Shown piece by piece: positions 1 to 7,864 of a stretch of 64,000 nucleotides of DNA. Origin of the DNA: Lysinibacillus fusiformis. Its GTDB lineage: Bacteria > Bacillota > Bacilli > Bacillales_A > Planococcaceae. Numbering within the stretch: position 1 is the first letter of the stretch; every line of letters starts with the position of its first letter. The stretch lies in assembly GCF_003049525.1 (NCBI RefSeq), contig NZ_PYWL01000015.1, positions 1 to 64,000 on the forward strand. Direction: 5' to 3'. The translations under genes and the position numbers were made by a program. Below the pieces are notes generated by a model. That model worked only from the letters and a program-made list of their open reading frames with translations. It was not told the DNA's origin and searched no databases.

Positions 1-7
1 TACTCAT
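1..7 (-). CDS. Start of a gene running off the left edge (partial)
   Basis: On the minus strand an ATG at 7-5 is preceded by GGGAGA at 20-15, a spacing of seven bases. Only two codons (ATG AGT) are inside the window, so the product cannot be told. The start is supported mainly by the ribosome site and by the leader with terminator lying just upstream (75-119). Confidence 0.35.
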
Positions 8-69
8 GCTAATTTCTCCCGTTCTTAATTTCGTATATTTAGTATAACGAGATTTTTTTGTGAAATGAA

Positions 70-119
70 CAAAAAACCCCGAATAGGGTCACTTTTTAAA
101 GTGTCCACTATTCGGGGTT
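70..119 (-). terminator. Terminator in the leader of the left-edge minus-strand gene (attenuator candidate)
   Basis: AACCCCGAATAG and CTATTCGGGGTT form the outer arms of a long hairpin (75-119), with ACTTT/AAAGT further in. On the minus strand it is followed by a T run at 70-76, so it would stop leftward transcription. The only leftward gene nearby is the one starting at position 7, and no leftward gene lies upstream of the hairpin. It therefore sits in a 5' leader and may act as an attenuator. Confidence 0.55.
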
Positions 120-285
120 CAGTTCAATATCTAAATTGTGTGGCCCTTTATTTTCAACACTTTTCCCCATCTAACCTAAATATAAATTATTCTAGTAAAA
201 TAAAAAAACCCAATCCATTAATTACTAAAATATACGTAAACGTTAGTTTTTGTTACACTATTGGAAAAAGCGAAAAGAGGTCGTC

Positions 286-864
286 ATGAAAAGAAAAATA
301 TTTATATTACATGAAATATACGGCATCAATCAATTTATCAAAGAACAAGCCCAATCCTACCTTGACGAGTATACCTCCGTTTGCTGTGTTTCACTTTATC
401 CAGAAGGAAAATCCTTTTCATACAAACAGGCACAACAAGCTTATGATTATTTCTTACATACAGTCGGCTTTGACGCACCTCTTGAGATGTTATCCAAAAA
501 ACTACTAAAGGCATGTGAAAAATATGATGAAGTAGTGCTAATTGGATATAGTGTAGGTGCCACATTAGCCTGGAGATTATCAACTCTTCCCTTACATCGA
601 GTTATTTGTGTTTATGGCTCACGAATACGACAATTCTTAGATGTCCAACCATCATGTCCAACTTTGGTCATTTTACCTAGCTATGAAAGTAGCTTTGATG
701 TGAATGCATTAAAACAGGAACTCAGACATAAATCCAATGTTCAAATGGAGCAATATCAAGGATATCACGGTTTTATAGATACTTATAATTCCAATTTTTG
801 TCCAGCTAGCTACATGCAAGCACACGCAAAAATCTTAAACTTTTTACGAGTAGAACAACATTAG
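286..864 (+). CDS. Dienelactone hydrolase-like alpha/beta hydrolase
   Basis: About 192 residues. The start at 286 (MKRKIFILHE) is chosen because GAGGTCGTC precedes it; an upstream in-frame start at 250 has no ribosome site. An early strand followed by LHEIYG resembles the N-terminus of dienelactone hydrolases. VVLIGYSVGATLAWR contains the nucleophile elbow G-Y-S-V-G, and GYHGFID near the C-terminus supplies the likely catalytic His. The substrate is unknown. It ends 12 bases before the ABC-LytTR regulator and is probably co-transcribed with it. A single cytoplasmic domain of the size expected for the family. Confidence 0.7.
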   Translation: MKRKIFILHEIYGINQFIKEQAQSYLDEYTSVCCVSLYPEGKSFSYKQAQQAYDYFLHTVGFDAPLEMLSKKLLKACEKYDEVVLIGYSVGATLAWRLSTLPLHRVICVYGSRIRQFLDVQPSCPTLVILPSYESSFDVNALKQELRHKSNVQMEQYQGYHGFIDTYNSNFCPASYMQAHAKILNFLRVEQH

Positions 865-876
865 GAGGAACAAACA

Positions 877-1836
877 ATGGAACAACATATAGATATTTTG
901 GTTGACCCTTATATTGAGGGAGGTAATGTGATATATCCGAGCTTTCCTATATCCTTACAACCCGGCATGATTATCGGCATCTACACGGATGTTTCTAAAA
1001 TACATACTTTAATGCAATGGTTTATGAAACGAGATCATACATTTACATATTTCCGCGAAAGTGCACTCTATGAACGCCTTACTGTTCGTGAGCATATACG
1101 TTTTTATTTAAAATTATTCAAACGTCCAACTAATGAGGTTGAGGATTTATTAAAGATATTTAGCTTAACTGATCAAAGAAACATTCGAATTAGTAAGCTT
1201 TCTACTAGTGAAAAACAGCGATTAAAGCTATTGGGTACATATCTTCAGGAAGTGTCTCTTCTTGTATTAGAAGAACCCTTTCAAAATATCGATGAGTTTT
1301 CCAAGCAAAATGTCCAACAAATACTAAAAACACTCACAAAAAGGCAAAAAAGCATCATTTTACTTTCTAATAATCTAGAAGACTTAATGATTGCAAGTAC
1401 CGCTATACATAGATTAGATGGGGCCGGCTTACATACCTTGGATGTTAAAGCGGAAGAATTAGAGCAAACACCACCTCCCCAACTTGAAAATTCACCGATT
1501 CGCATTGATAAAATTCCAACAAAGAAAAATGACAAGATCATTTTATTCAATCCGCCAGAGATTGATTATATTGAAAGTGTGGAAGGTATCGTTTCTGTTA
1601 ATGTTGCAGGTGAAGCCTACCCATGTACACTATCACTGAATGAGCTAGAGCAAAAACTGACACCATTCGGCTTTTTCAGAAGCCACCGTTCATACATTGT
1701 TAACCTACAAAAGGTTCGAGAGATCATTACATGGACACGCAATAGCTATAGCCTTGCACTCAACAGTACTGATAAAACCGTTGTGCCTTTGTCGAAAAAT
1801 AAACTAGCAGATTTAAAGGAAATACTCGGAATTTAG
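877..1836 (+). CDS. Degenerate ABC-ATPase / LytTR fusion transcriptional regulator
   Basis: 319 residues with AGGAGG nine bases upstream. Residues ~1-190 follow the ABC-ATPase layout: an ABC signature-like LSTSEKQRLK (~108-117), Walker B-like LLVLEEP (~128-134) and a downstream ILLSNN where the H-loop should be. The Walker A region is GMIIGIYTDVSKIHTL (~30-45) and lacks the GxxGxGK[ST] lysine and serine, so ATP hydrolysis is unlikely. Residues ~213-319 form a LytTR DNA-binding domain (FRSHRSYIVNLQKVREI). It lies just upstream of a complete ABC exporter (1983-3535), so it probably controls that exporter. Proteins of this ABC-LytTR type are known in Bacillales; the signal sensed is unknown. Confidence 0.8.
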   Translation: MEQHIDILVDPYIEGGNVIYPSFPISLQPGMIIGIYTDVSKIHTLMQWFMKRDHTFTYFRESALYERLTVREHIRFYLKLFKRPTNEVEDLLKIFSLTDQRNIRISKLSTSEKQRLKLLGTYLQEVSLLVLEEPFQNIDEFSKQNVQQILKTLTKRQKSIILLSNNLEDLMIASTAIHRLDGAGLHTLDVKAEELEQTPPPQLENSPIRIDKIPTKKNDKIILFNPPEIDYIESVEGIVSVNVAGEAYPCTLSLNELEQKLTPFGFFRSHRSYIVNLQKVREIITWTRNSYSLALNSTDKTVVPLSKNKLADLKEILGI

Positions 1837-1982
1837 TAGATTTCCCAGGAAATAAACGACTCCTGTCACCTTCCATATTGTTTCGTTGATGGTCTTTTTT
1901 CCGCCTCTCATCTAATTTTTGCTGTGAACCTTTCACTTGTTGTTTATAGTTTAGACATCAACAACAAACAGGAGGCTTACAC
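1837..1982 (+). promoter_or_regulatory. Intergenic control region of the ABC exporter with LytTR-like half sites
   Basis: ATAGTTTAG (1946-1954) and TTCGTTGAT (1882-1890) each match eight of nine positions of the general LytTR half-site pattern [TA][AC][CA]GTTN[AG][TG] as I recall it. TTGTTG (1937-1942) and CAACAA (about 1959-1964) are inverted around the first one. No strong sigma-A promoter stands out. AGGAGG at 1970-1975 serves the ATPase start. The link to the upstream regulator is inferred. Confidence 0.35.
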
Positions 1983-2831
1983 ATGAACGCAGTAATTGAT
2001 GTACAGCATTTGAAAAAAATCTTTAATAAAGAAACCGCCCTACAAGATGTTTCCTTTACTATACAAAAAGGAGAAATATTTGGTTTCCTTGGTCCGAGTG
2101 GCTCTGGAAAAACAACTACTATTAAAATATTGACTGCGCAAACTGAAAAAACGGCTGGAAATGTTCTATTATTTGGACAGCCAGCAGCTGACATGAAACA
2201 AAGTCAAAATCGTAAACGTTTTGGCATATTAACAGATAATAGCGGTTTGTATACTAGGTTATCTATTGAGGAGAATTTATTACTCTATAGTAAGTTATAT
2301 GAGCTGTCAGTCACTGCCGTTAAAGAAGCTCTTGATTTTGTGAACTTATATGCTGATCGTAAAAAGAAGATTAGTCAGCTATCAAAGGGAATGATACAGC
2401 GGGTTACACTGGCTAGAGCTATTATGCATAAGCCCGAATTATTATTTTTAGATGAGCCTACTTCTGCCCTTGATCCTGTAAATACAGAACATATCTATAA
2501 TGGTTTACGAAAACTGAATGCCATGGGGACAACGATATTTTTAACAACACATGACATGAGCGAAGCCGAAATACTTTGTGACCGAGTTGCTTTTCTGCAT
2601 AAAGGGAAAATTCGAGCAATTGGTGCTCCAAGCGACTTGAAGCAGGAATTTGGCACCGATTCTCTGACTGTTGAGCTTACAGATGGTACACAAGAAGTTA
2701 TTCAAAACGGCGCTCAAGATGCTGAGAAGCTGTATCAATGGATGAAAGCCAATGTCGTTACTCGAATCCATACAAATGAACCAACATTAGGCGATATTTT
2801 TATGCAAATAACAGGGAGTGATTTAGTATGA
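1983..2831 (+). CDS. ABC exporter ATP-binding subunit
   Basis: 282 residues. Walker A GPSGSGKT (~37-44), signature LSKGMIQR (~133-140), Walker B LLFLDEP (~153-159) and a switch His in TTHDMSEAE are all intact, in contrast to the upstream fusion regulator. The C-terminal extension after ~215 is typical of CcmA/YhcG-type drug or peptide exporter ATPases. Its stop codon overlaps the start of the permease by four bases (ATGA), so the two are translationally coupled. The substrate is unknown; adjacent regulation by a LytTR protein suggests export of a peptide or antibiotic, which is inference. Confidence 0.85.
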   Translation: MNAVIDVQHLKKIFNKETALQDVSFTIQKGEIFGFLGPSGSGKTTTIKILTAQTEKTAGNVLLFGQPAADMKQSQNRKRFGILTDNSGLYTRLSIEENLLLYSKLYELSVTAVKEALDFVNLYADRKKKISQLSKGMIQRVTLARAIMHKPELLFLDEPTSALDPVNTEHIYNGLRKLNAMGTTIFLTTHDMSEAEILCDRVAFLHKGKIRAIGAPSDLKQEFGTDSLTVELTDGTQEVIQNGAQDAEKLYQWMKANVVTRIHTNEPTLGDIFMQITGSDLV

Positions 2832-3535
2832 ATATTTCAATGACAAGAATTCAAGCTATATTAATGAAAGATTATAAGGAATTTTCACGTAACTATGCTG
2901 TATCTTCGATGGTACTCTTACCGATAATTTTGGCATTTTTATATAACCAATCCGGTGCATCCTCTATCAACGCTTATCTCTTACCTATTAATATGACATT
3001 TTCAATGGTAACGGCTTATATACAATGCTGTTTAATTGCGGAGGAGAAGGAGAAAAATACATTACGCAGCCTGATGCTCTCCCCTGCCTCACTAGGAGAT
3101 ATATTAATTGGTAAAAGCTTATTTGTGCTTATCGTAACGATGATCGTGGTAGCTATGTCTATTTTTATTGTCGGATATAAACCATCTAACCTACTCATTT
3201 TAGCGATTTCATTAGTACTTTCTACTGTATTTTATATTGCACTTGGAACGATTTGTGGACTATTTTCTAAGTCTATTATGGAAGGTTCCATCATTGTTTT
3301 ACCGGTTATCATAATTTTCTCTTTTGGCCCAATCGCCCTAAATTTTGCTTCTACTTATCCAATCCTAAAGATTGCAGAATGGTTACCAAGCTCACAATTA
3401 TTACTGTTAGCAGAAGCATTAGAAGGTAAATATTCAATGTCAGATGTATTCATTCCTATGATTACGATAGTTGTATGGTCTCTACTTTCTTGGTTTCTCG
3501 CTGCATTTATTTATAAAAAAAGAATGGTCGATTAA
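2828..3535 (+). CDS. ABC-2 type transporter permease
   Basis: 235 residues, strongly hydrophobic, with about six membrane segments (first near 23-40, last near 208-228) and the charged EEKEKNTLRSLMLSP loop (~72-86) typical of ABC-2 permeases. It overlaps the ATPase gene by four bases and the pair is followed by a terminator. With the 282-residue ATPase it forms a complete exporter, presumably a homodimer of each subunit. Substrate not identifiable from sequence. Confidence 0.8.
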   Translation: MNISMTRIQAILMKDYKEFSRNYAVSSMVLLPIILAFLYNQSGASSINAYLLPINMTFSMVTAYIQCCLIAEEKEKNTLRSLMLSPASLGDILIGKSLFVLIVTMIVVAMSIFIVGYKPSNLLILAISLVLSTVFYIALGTICGLFSKSIMEGSIIVLPVIIIFSFGPIALNFASTYPILKIAEWLPSSQLLLLAEALEGKYSMSDVFIPMITIVVWSLLSWFLAAFIYKKRMVD

Positions 3536-3551
3536 TGACTATTCTTTTTTT
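3515..3551. terminator. Bidirectional terminator
   Basis: AAAAAGAAT and ATTCTTTTT flank GGTC/GACT, giving one hairpin with A and T runs on either side. It separates the rightward ABC operon from the leftward ATP-grasp gene. Confidence 0.75.
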
Positions 3552-3552
3552 A

Positions 3553-4704
3553 CTATAATAGTTCCTGCTCAAGTTTTTCAATCTCGCTAAGTTGATCGGC
3601 ATACCATATTCCAACGAATCTAGAGGGAACAGGTTCATCGAAATAATCCCCGTCATAAAATGATAACGGAAATAATATTTTCTGTTCAACAAACTTCTTA
3701 ATGGTTTGAAAGAAAACTTCATTTTCCTGTGGACTTTGTGCAACATAGGAGGCAAATTTATTGATAGGCTTACCTAAAGTATCATGAAACATTAGCATAG
3801 AGGTGGAGCCATTTTGGCGGAAATTCAAATCAATAGCCTGAACATCACCAGCCTCTGTGACAATTAAATCAAACCCTGCCACACCAACGAATCCTTCTGC
3901 AACGCCTTGCTCCATAATATGTCTTCCTACTTCGATGACCTTTTCAGGAACTTCATCTACTATTATATTACCGTGATAAATACCGTTTTCATCGGTAATT
4001 TGTTGAGAGGCTCCTAAATATTGAATACCTAGCTCCTCGGAGTAGACAAATTGACAGCTATAATTGTCCTTTGTCTGTAATAACTCCTCAATAATTATGC
4101 TCTCCGTTCCAGTCATTCGGAATTGCCGCAGACCTTCCGTCAGTTCCTCTTTATTATGGCAAATGATGACTCCATATCCTCCAGAGGTTGGGGAATCATC
4201 GCCCGGCTTAAGGACCACAGGCGGTTGCCAATTTTTGATGGCATCTGAGAGCCTATAGGTTTCAACATTTAAACGACTCGGAACAAATTTGCTATCGATT
4301 AAATGATCAATATATGCTTTTGAATTCAATTCATTAAATTTCTCGGCATCCATCCAATAGCATTGACGGTCCATATGATCCAAGTCATGTATATATTGAC
4401 AAACAATCGTTTTGTCGTCTTCACACCAAGAACGAATATGAGCTAAATACTCCTCCTGTGTGTCATAACTAAAAGGCTGTTCGACCCATGGTAAACCTGT
4501 TAATCGATGTAGTTCCTGAGCTTTTCCAGTTTGGGTAGCTCGGTGCACTAATACAGGAATATCAGCAATTGCTACTTCTCTAGAGGTTAGGGCATCCAGT
4601 TTATGAGGATCGTCCATCATCCATGGATTATCACTAAACGGCGTTCTTGGTGTATAAACTGCATTCTCACCATAGATTTGTCTTAGCGTGTATTTTGGTT
4701 TCAA
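3553..4704 (-). CDS. ATP-grasp domain carboxylate-amine ligase-like protein
   Basis: 383 residues. TTG start at 4704 with GAGGG eight bases upstream. The ATP-grasp core is visible: VVLKPGDDSPTSGGYGV (~163-179, the nucleotide lysine and glycine-rich lid), IIIEELL (~203-209) and VQAIDLNFRQNGST (~288-301, acidic and Asn metal ligands). Family members join a carboxylate to an amine or thiol through an acyl phosphate. The acceptor is not evident. It lies downstream of a GNAT acetyltransferase on the same strand, and a MocR-type regulator is divergent. This suggests a small amino-acid or dipeptide modification cluster, but that is inference. Confidence 0.75.
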   Translation of the reverse strand: MKPKYTLRQIYGENAVYTPRTPFSDNPWMMDDPHKLDALTSREVAIADIPVLVHRATQTGKAQELHRLTGLPWVEQPFSYDTQEEYLAHIRSWCEDDKTIVCQYIHDLDHMDRQCYWMDAEKFNELNSKAYIDHLIDSKFVPSRLNVETYRLSDAIKNWQPPVVLKPGDDSPTSGGYGVIICHNKEELTEGLRQFRMTGTESIIIEELLQTKDNYSCQFVYSEELGIQYLGASQQITDENGIYHGNIIVDEVPEKVIEVGRHIMEQGVAEGFVGVAGFDLIVTEAGDVQAIDLNFRQNGSTSMLMFHDTLGKPINKFASYVAQSPQENEVFFQTIKKFVEQKILFPLSFYDGDYFDEPVPSRFVGIWYADQLSEIEKLEQELL

Positions 4705-4817
4705 GTAGATTACCCTCTTTCAATTTTTAAGTACTCTACCCTTCCCCTTATTTTTTGACACTTTTTAATAGAAAAAAAAGTCTTAGCGGCCAATAAAAAT
4801 CCATTAAAACCCAAATA

Positions 4818-5402
4818 TTAAATAGATTCGCCTAATAATTGATTTAAGTGAATTTTCACCTGCGGCCACTCCTCTAACGTCATACTATACATGACTGTAT
4901 GGCGAGTGGTTCCATCTTTACGAATCATATGATTCCGTAATACACCTTCCTTTGTCGCTCCTATACGCTCAATAGCTTTCTGAGATTGAATATTTTCATG
5001 ATCAGTTTTGATTTGAACTCGCTGTAAAAGAAGGATTTCAAAACAGTATTGTAATAATAGGTATTTACAATTTGTATTAATAGCGGTACGCCAGTAGGCT
5101 GGTGTCAGCCATGTTGTTCCTATTTCAACCCGCTGATGTGTATCATCTATATCCATAAAACGTGTAGACCCTATGATCTCTCCCGTCTTTTTATCCACAA
5201 TAACAAAAGGAAATTCTGTTTTATTACGCCTCATTAATAAAGCATTTTCCACAAAGTTATTCACATCCACGATTTTTTCAATCGTTGTGGACATATGTGA
5301 CCATATTTCTGGATAACTCGCCGCCTCTAGTATCCCCGATAAATCATTTAACTCTAAAGGCTTTAGTTTAACTATTTCATTTTCTAATGCAATAAATTCC
5401 AT
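4818..5402 (-). CDS. GNAT N-acetyltransferase, RimJ/RimL type
   Basis: 194 residues, start at 5402 preceded by AAGGAG. FVIVDKKTGEIIGSTRFMDID and VEIGTTWLTPAYW (central strands) and the later KAIERIGATKEGVLRNHMIRKDG segment match RimJ/RimL-like acetyltransferases, which acetylate an amine using acetyl-CoA. The acceptor is unknown. It is divergent from the MocR-type regulator at 5500, with a palindrome between them, so it is the likely target of that regulator. The ATP-grasp gene follows about 110 bases downstream and could be read from the same transcript. Confidence 0.8.
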   Translation of the reverse strand: MEFIALENEIVKLKPLELNDLSGILEAASYPEIWSHMSTTIEKIVDVNNFVENALLMRRNKTEFPFVIVDKKTGEIIGSTRFMDIDDTHQRVEIGTTWLTPAYWRTAINTNCKYLLLQYCFEILLLQRVQIKTDHENIQSQKAIERIGATKEGVLRNHMIRKDGTTRHTVMYSMTLEEWPQVKIHLNQLLGESI

Positions 5403-5438
5403 GATGTATCACTCCTTTTTTTAATTATTTAACGGTAA

Positions 5439-5464
5439 AATTGGTAGGATGGAAAGTACCAATT
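5439..5464. promoter_or_regulatory. Inverted repeat, candidate MocR-type operator
   Basis: AATTGGTA (5439-5446) and TACCAATT (5457-5464) form a perfect eight-base inverted repeat with a ten-base centre. It lies in the 97-base gap between the divergent GNAT gene and MocR-type regulator. An additional GGTA lies at 5434-5437. The half site resembles the ATACCA element described for GabR, which supports but does not prove binding by the adjacent regulator. Confidence 0.5.
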
Positions 5465-5499
5465 ATTAAAAACCAGACCATATCAGAGGAGGTTATCTT

Positions 5500-6861
5500 G
5501 TGGAGCTATCCATTTCATTGACAGGAGATTCAGCCAAATACATTCAGATTTACGAAGAAATTAGACAGTCTATTTTATCTAAAAGGCTATTAGGTCATGA
5601 GCAATTACCCTCTAAGCGAGCCCTTGCACGAACTCTCGATGTAAGTGTACATACTGTGAAGGAGGCTTATGAACAATTACTGGCAGAAGGTTATGTTTAT
5701 AGTAAAGAACGGTCGGGTTATTTTATTGCTCCCTTTGAATTTGATTGGGTACAAGATGAACAGCAGCATGAGGTTCCTCTAAGGACAATCATATCCAATG
5801 ACATTCAGTATGATTTTCATAACGGGCATGTGGATAACGAGGCTTTTCCCTATTCACTTTGGCATAAGCTCCTGAAAAAACATGTAAACAGGAATAATTT
5901 ATCCACAAGTCCTTGGGCAGGAGAAGACGTTTTACGATCTGAAATTGCGCGCTATGTACAACGTTCACGTGGCGTTGTTTGTGATGCCTCACAAGTGTTT
6001 GTTTATGGTGGAACACAAAGTCAACTTCAAGCCCTTAGTCTCTTTTTAGGTCCCCAGAGTAAGGTCGGAGTAGAAGAACCGGGTTTTAAACGGGCACATA
6101 TTACTTTACGACAATGCGGTTTGTCTACAAAGGCCATCCCTGTGGATAAAGCCGGTATAACTCTTCCTTCAAAAACAATTCACATGTTATACACAACACC
6201 AGCTCATCAATTTCCTTTGGGCATGATTATGACCGTAGAGAGAAGAGCCGCCTTGTTGCAATGGGCAAATTTGAATGAGGCATACATTATTGAAGATGAC
6301 TATGACTCAGAATTTCGTTATAAAGGGCTGCCAATCCCCTCTTTAGCAAAAATGGATCAGCTTCAGCGAGTTATTTATTTTGGAACATTTTCTAAAACGT
6401 TGCTGCCTTCTTTGCGAATCAGTTATATGATTTTACCAAAGTCATTAATTGCATCGTTTAATGCCTTTAACCATGATCAAAAATCAGTTGTCTCCAGAGT
6501 AGAGCAACTTGTTTTAGCTGATTTCATTGGACAAGGTCAATTTGATAAACATTTAGCGAAAATGCGGACAGTTTATCGTAAAAAACAACAAGCTCTACTA
6601 ACTGCTATCTCCACTCATTTTTCGGAGGAATTTCAAATCATCGGTGAAAAATCTGGGCTACATATCGTGATGAAGTTACCTAATAGACTCTCTGAGAAAA
6701 ATGCGATTCAACTTGCTCAAAACATTGGAATTCTTGTCTATCCATGTTCTACTTCCTATCAGCATGGTACAGAGGATACTTTAATCATTTTAGGCTATGG
6801 GGGACTGACACTTCAGCAAATAGATGAAGGTATTGCACTCCTTGCTTCCATCTGGCAATAA
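5500..6861 (+). CDS. MocR-type regulator (GntR HTH plus aminotransferase domain)
   Basis: 453 residues. GTG start at 5500 behind AGAGGAGG. Residues ~10-77 are a GntR winged helix (LPSKRALARTLDVSVHTVKEAYEQL). Residues ~100-453 are a fold-type I aminotransferase domain with IIEDDYDSEFRY (~263-274) and the pyridoxal phosphate lysine in FGTFSKTLLPSLR (Lys ~299). MocR/PdxR/GabR proteins use bound PLP to sense amines, amino acids or PLP itself. The gene is divergent from the GNAT acetyltransferase and probably regulates it and itself through the palindrome at 5439-5464. Which MocR subgroup it belongs to cannot be told from the sequence alone. Confidence 0.88.
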   Translation: MELSISLTGDSAKYIQIYEEIRQSILSKRLLGHEQLPSKRALARTLDVSVHTVKEAYEQLLAEGYVYSKERSGYFIAPFEFDWVQDEQQHEVPLRTIISNDIQYDFHNGHVDNEAFPYSLWHKLLKKHVNRNNLSTSPWAGEDVLRSEIARYVQRSRGVVCDASQVFVYGGTQSQLQALSLFLGPQSKVGVEEPGFKRAHITLRQCGLSTKAIPVDKAGITLPSKTIHMLYTTPAHQFPLGMIMTVERRAALLQWANLNEAYIIEDDYDSEFRYKGLPIPSLAKMDQLQRVIYFGTFSKTLLPSLRISYMILPKSLIASFNAFNHDQKSVVSRVEQLVLADFIGQGQFDKHLAKMRTVYRKKQQALLTAISTHFSEEFQIIGEKSGLHIVMKLPNRLSEKNAIQLAQNIGILVYPCSTSYQHGTEDTLIILGYGGLTLQQIDEGIALLASIWQ

Positions 6862-7010
6862 CATATCATTTTATTAGATGGTCGGAGTCCATTTGTACTT
6901 GAACCTTTATTTTCGACACAAAAAATATACAGATGAATCAAGACAAGGCGAAACCTTATACTATTTTTTTCGTATGTAAAGTAAAAGAACACATAAGGGG
7001 ATAGACAATA

Positions 7011-7817
7011 ATGGAGAACCGTCAGCTATTAGAGCAGCACTTGCAGGAAATTCAGGTTTGGGAAAAGGATCAAAAGGATTTATGGTTTTGGGAGAAACTA
7101 GGTAGAATACCGTTTAAGTTGTTAGATAAAATGACGCCTACTTTTATTCAAAATAAAATTGCATTATTAGTCGATGAATTAGGGAACTACATACAATCCG
7201 GTGGAAAATATTTAATCAATGAACAAGCCATGATTCAAAAAATCCGTAACCATTCTTCCACAGAGCATATTTTGGGCATTTCAGATATTGGTCAAATCCC
7301 ATTAGAGGATATGATTACTCTTAGTGATAAATTGCAAAATGAGCGTGTAAAGTTTGCGACTGTTCAAGGGGCTTCTACTGGATTTGGCGGAATATTTACC
7401 TTGGCTATTGATATACCTGTTATTTTAGGAACCGCACTGAAGACATTGCAAGAAATTGCTATTATACATGGCTATGACCCTAACGATAAAATGGAGCGAA
7501 TTTTTATTGTGAAATGCCTGCAATTCACATCAGCAGATATCGTCGGTAAGGAAGCCATCCTACAGGAGCTTTCCACTATGAATAGTACTAATAAAGCTAC
7601 TGATAATATGATTTCCCAGCTACAAGGCTGGCAGGAGGTATTTTATACGTATCGGGACCAGATGGGCTGGAAAAAACTGTTTCAAATGATACCTATTGCT
7701 GGTATGATCTTCGGCGCATACGCAAATAAAGGCATGATTCAAGATGTTGCTGAAACGGGTATTATGCTATATCGAAAAAGACGTATATATGAAAAACTAA
7801 ATGAATTAGACCGTTGA
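7011..7817 (+). CDS. EcsC family protein
   Basis: 268 residues, start at 7011 with AGGGG upstream. The conserved EcsC pattern is present: an N-terminal WEKDQKDLWFWEKLGRIPFKLLDK, a central GASTGFGGIFTLAIDIPVIL hydrophobic segment (~122-141) and EIAIIHGYDPND. EcsC-family proteins are membrane-associated and of unknown biochemical role; the name comes from the ecs operon, but no EcsA/EcsB homologue is adjacent here. It stands alone between the MocR gene and a terminator at 7821-7856. Confidence 0.8.
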   Translation: MENRQLLEQHLQEIQVWEKDQKDLWFWEKLGRIPFKLLDKMTPTFIQNKIALLVDELGNYIQSGGKYLINEQAMIQKIRNHSSTEHILGISDIGQIPLEDMITLSDKLQNERVKFATVQGASTGFGGIFTLAIDIPVILGTALKTLQEIAIIHGYDPNDKMERIFIVKCLQFTSADIVGKEAILQELSTMNSTNKATDNMISQLQGWQEVFYTYRDQMGWKKLFQMIPIAGMIFGAYANKGMIQDVAETGIMLYRKRRIYEKLNELDR

Positions 7818-7820
7818 TAA

Positions 7821-7856
7821 AGAGAGATGGCGCTCTTCCTATGAGCGTCACTCTCC
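7821..7856. terminator. Hairpin between EcsC-like gene and oxidoreductase
   Basis: GAGAG..CGCTC pairs with GAGCG..CTCTC around TTCCTAT, with a mismatch or two. The T-rich tail to the right is imperfect. It lies between converging genes. Confidence 0.5.
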
Positions 7857-7864
7857 CCTTGTTT

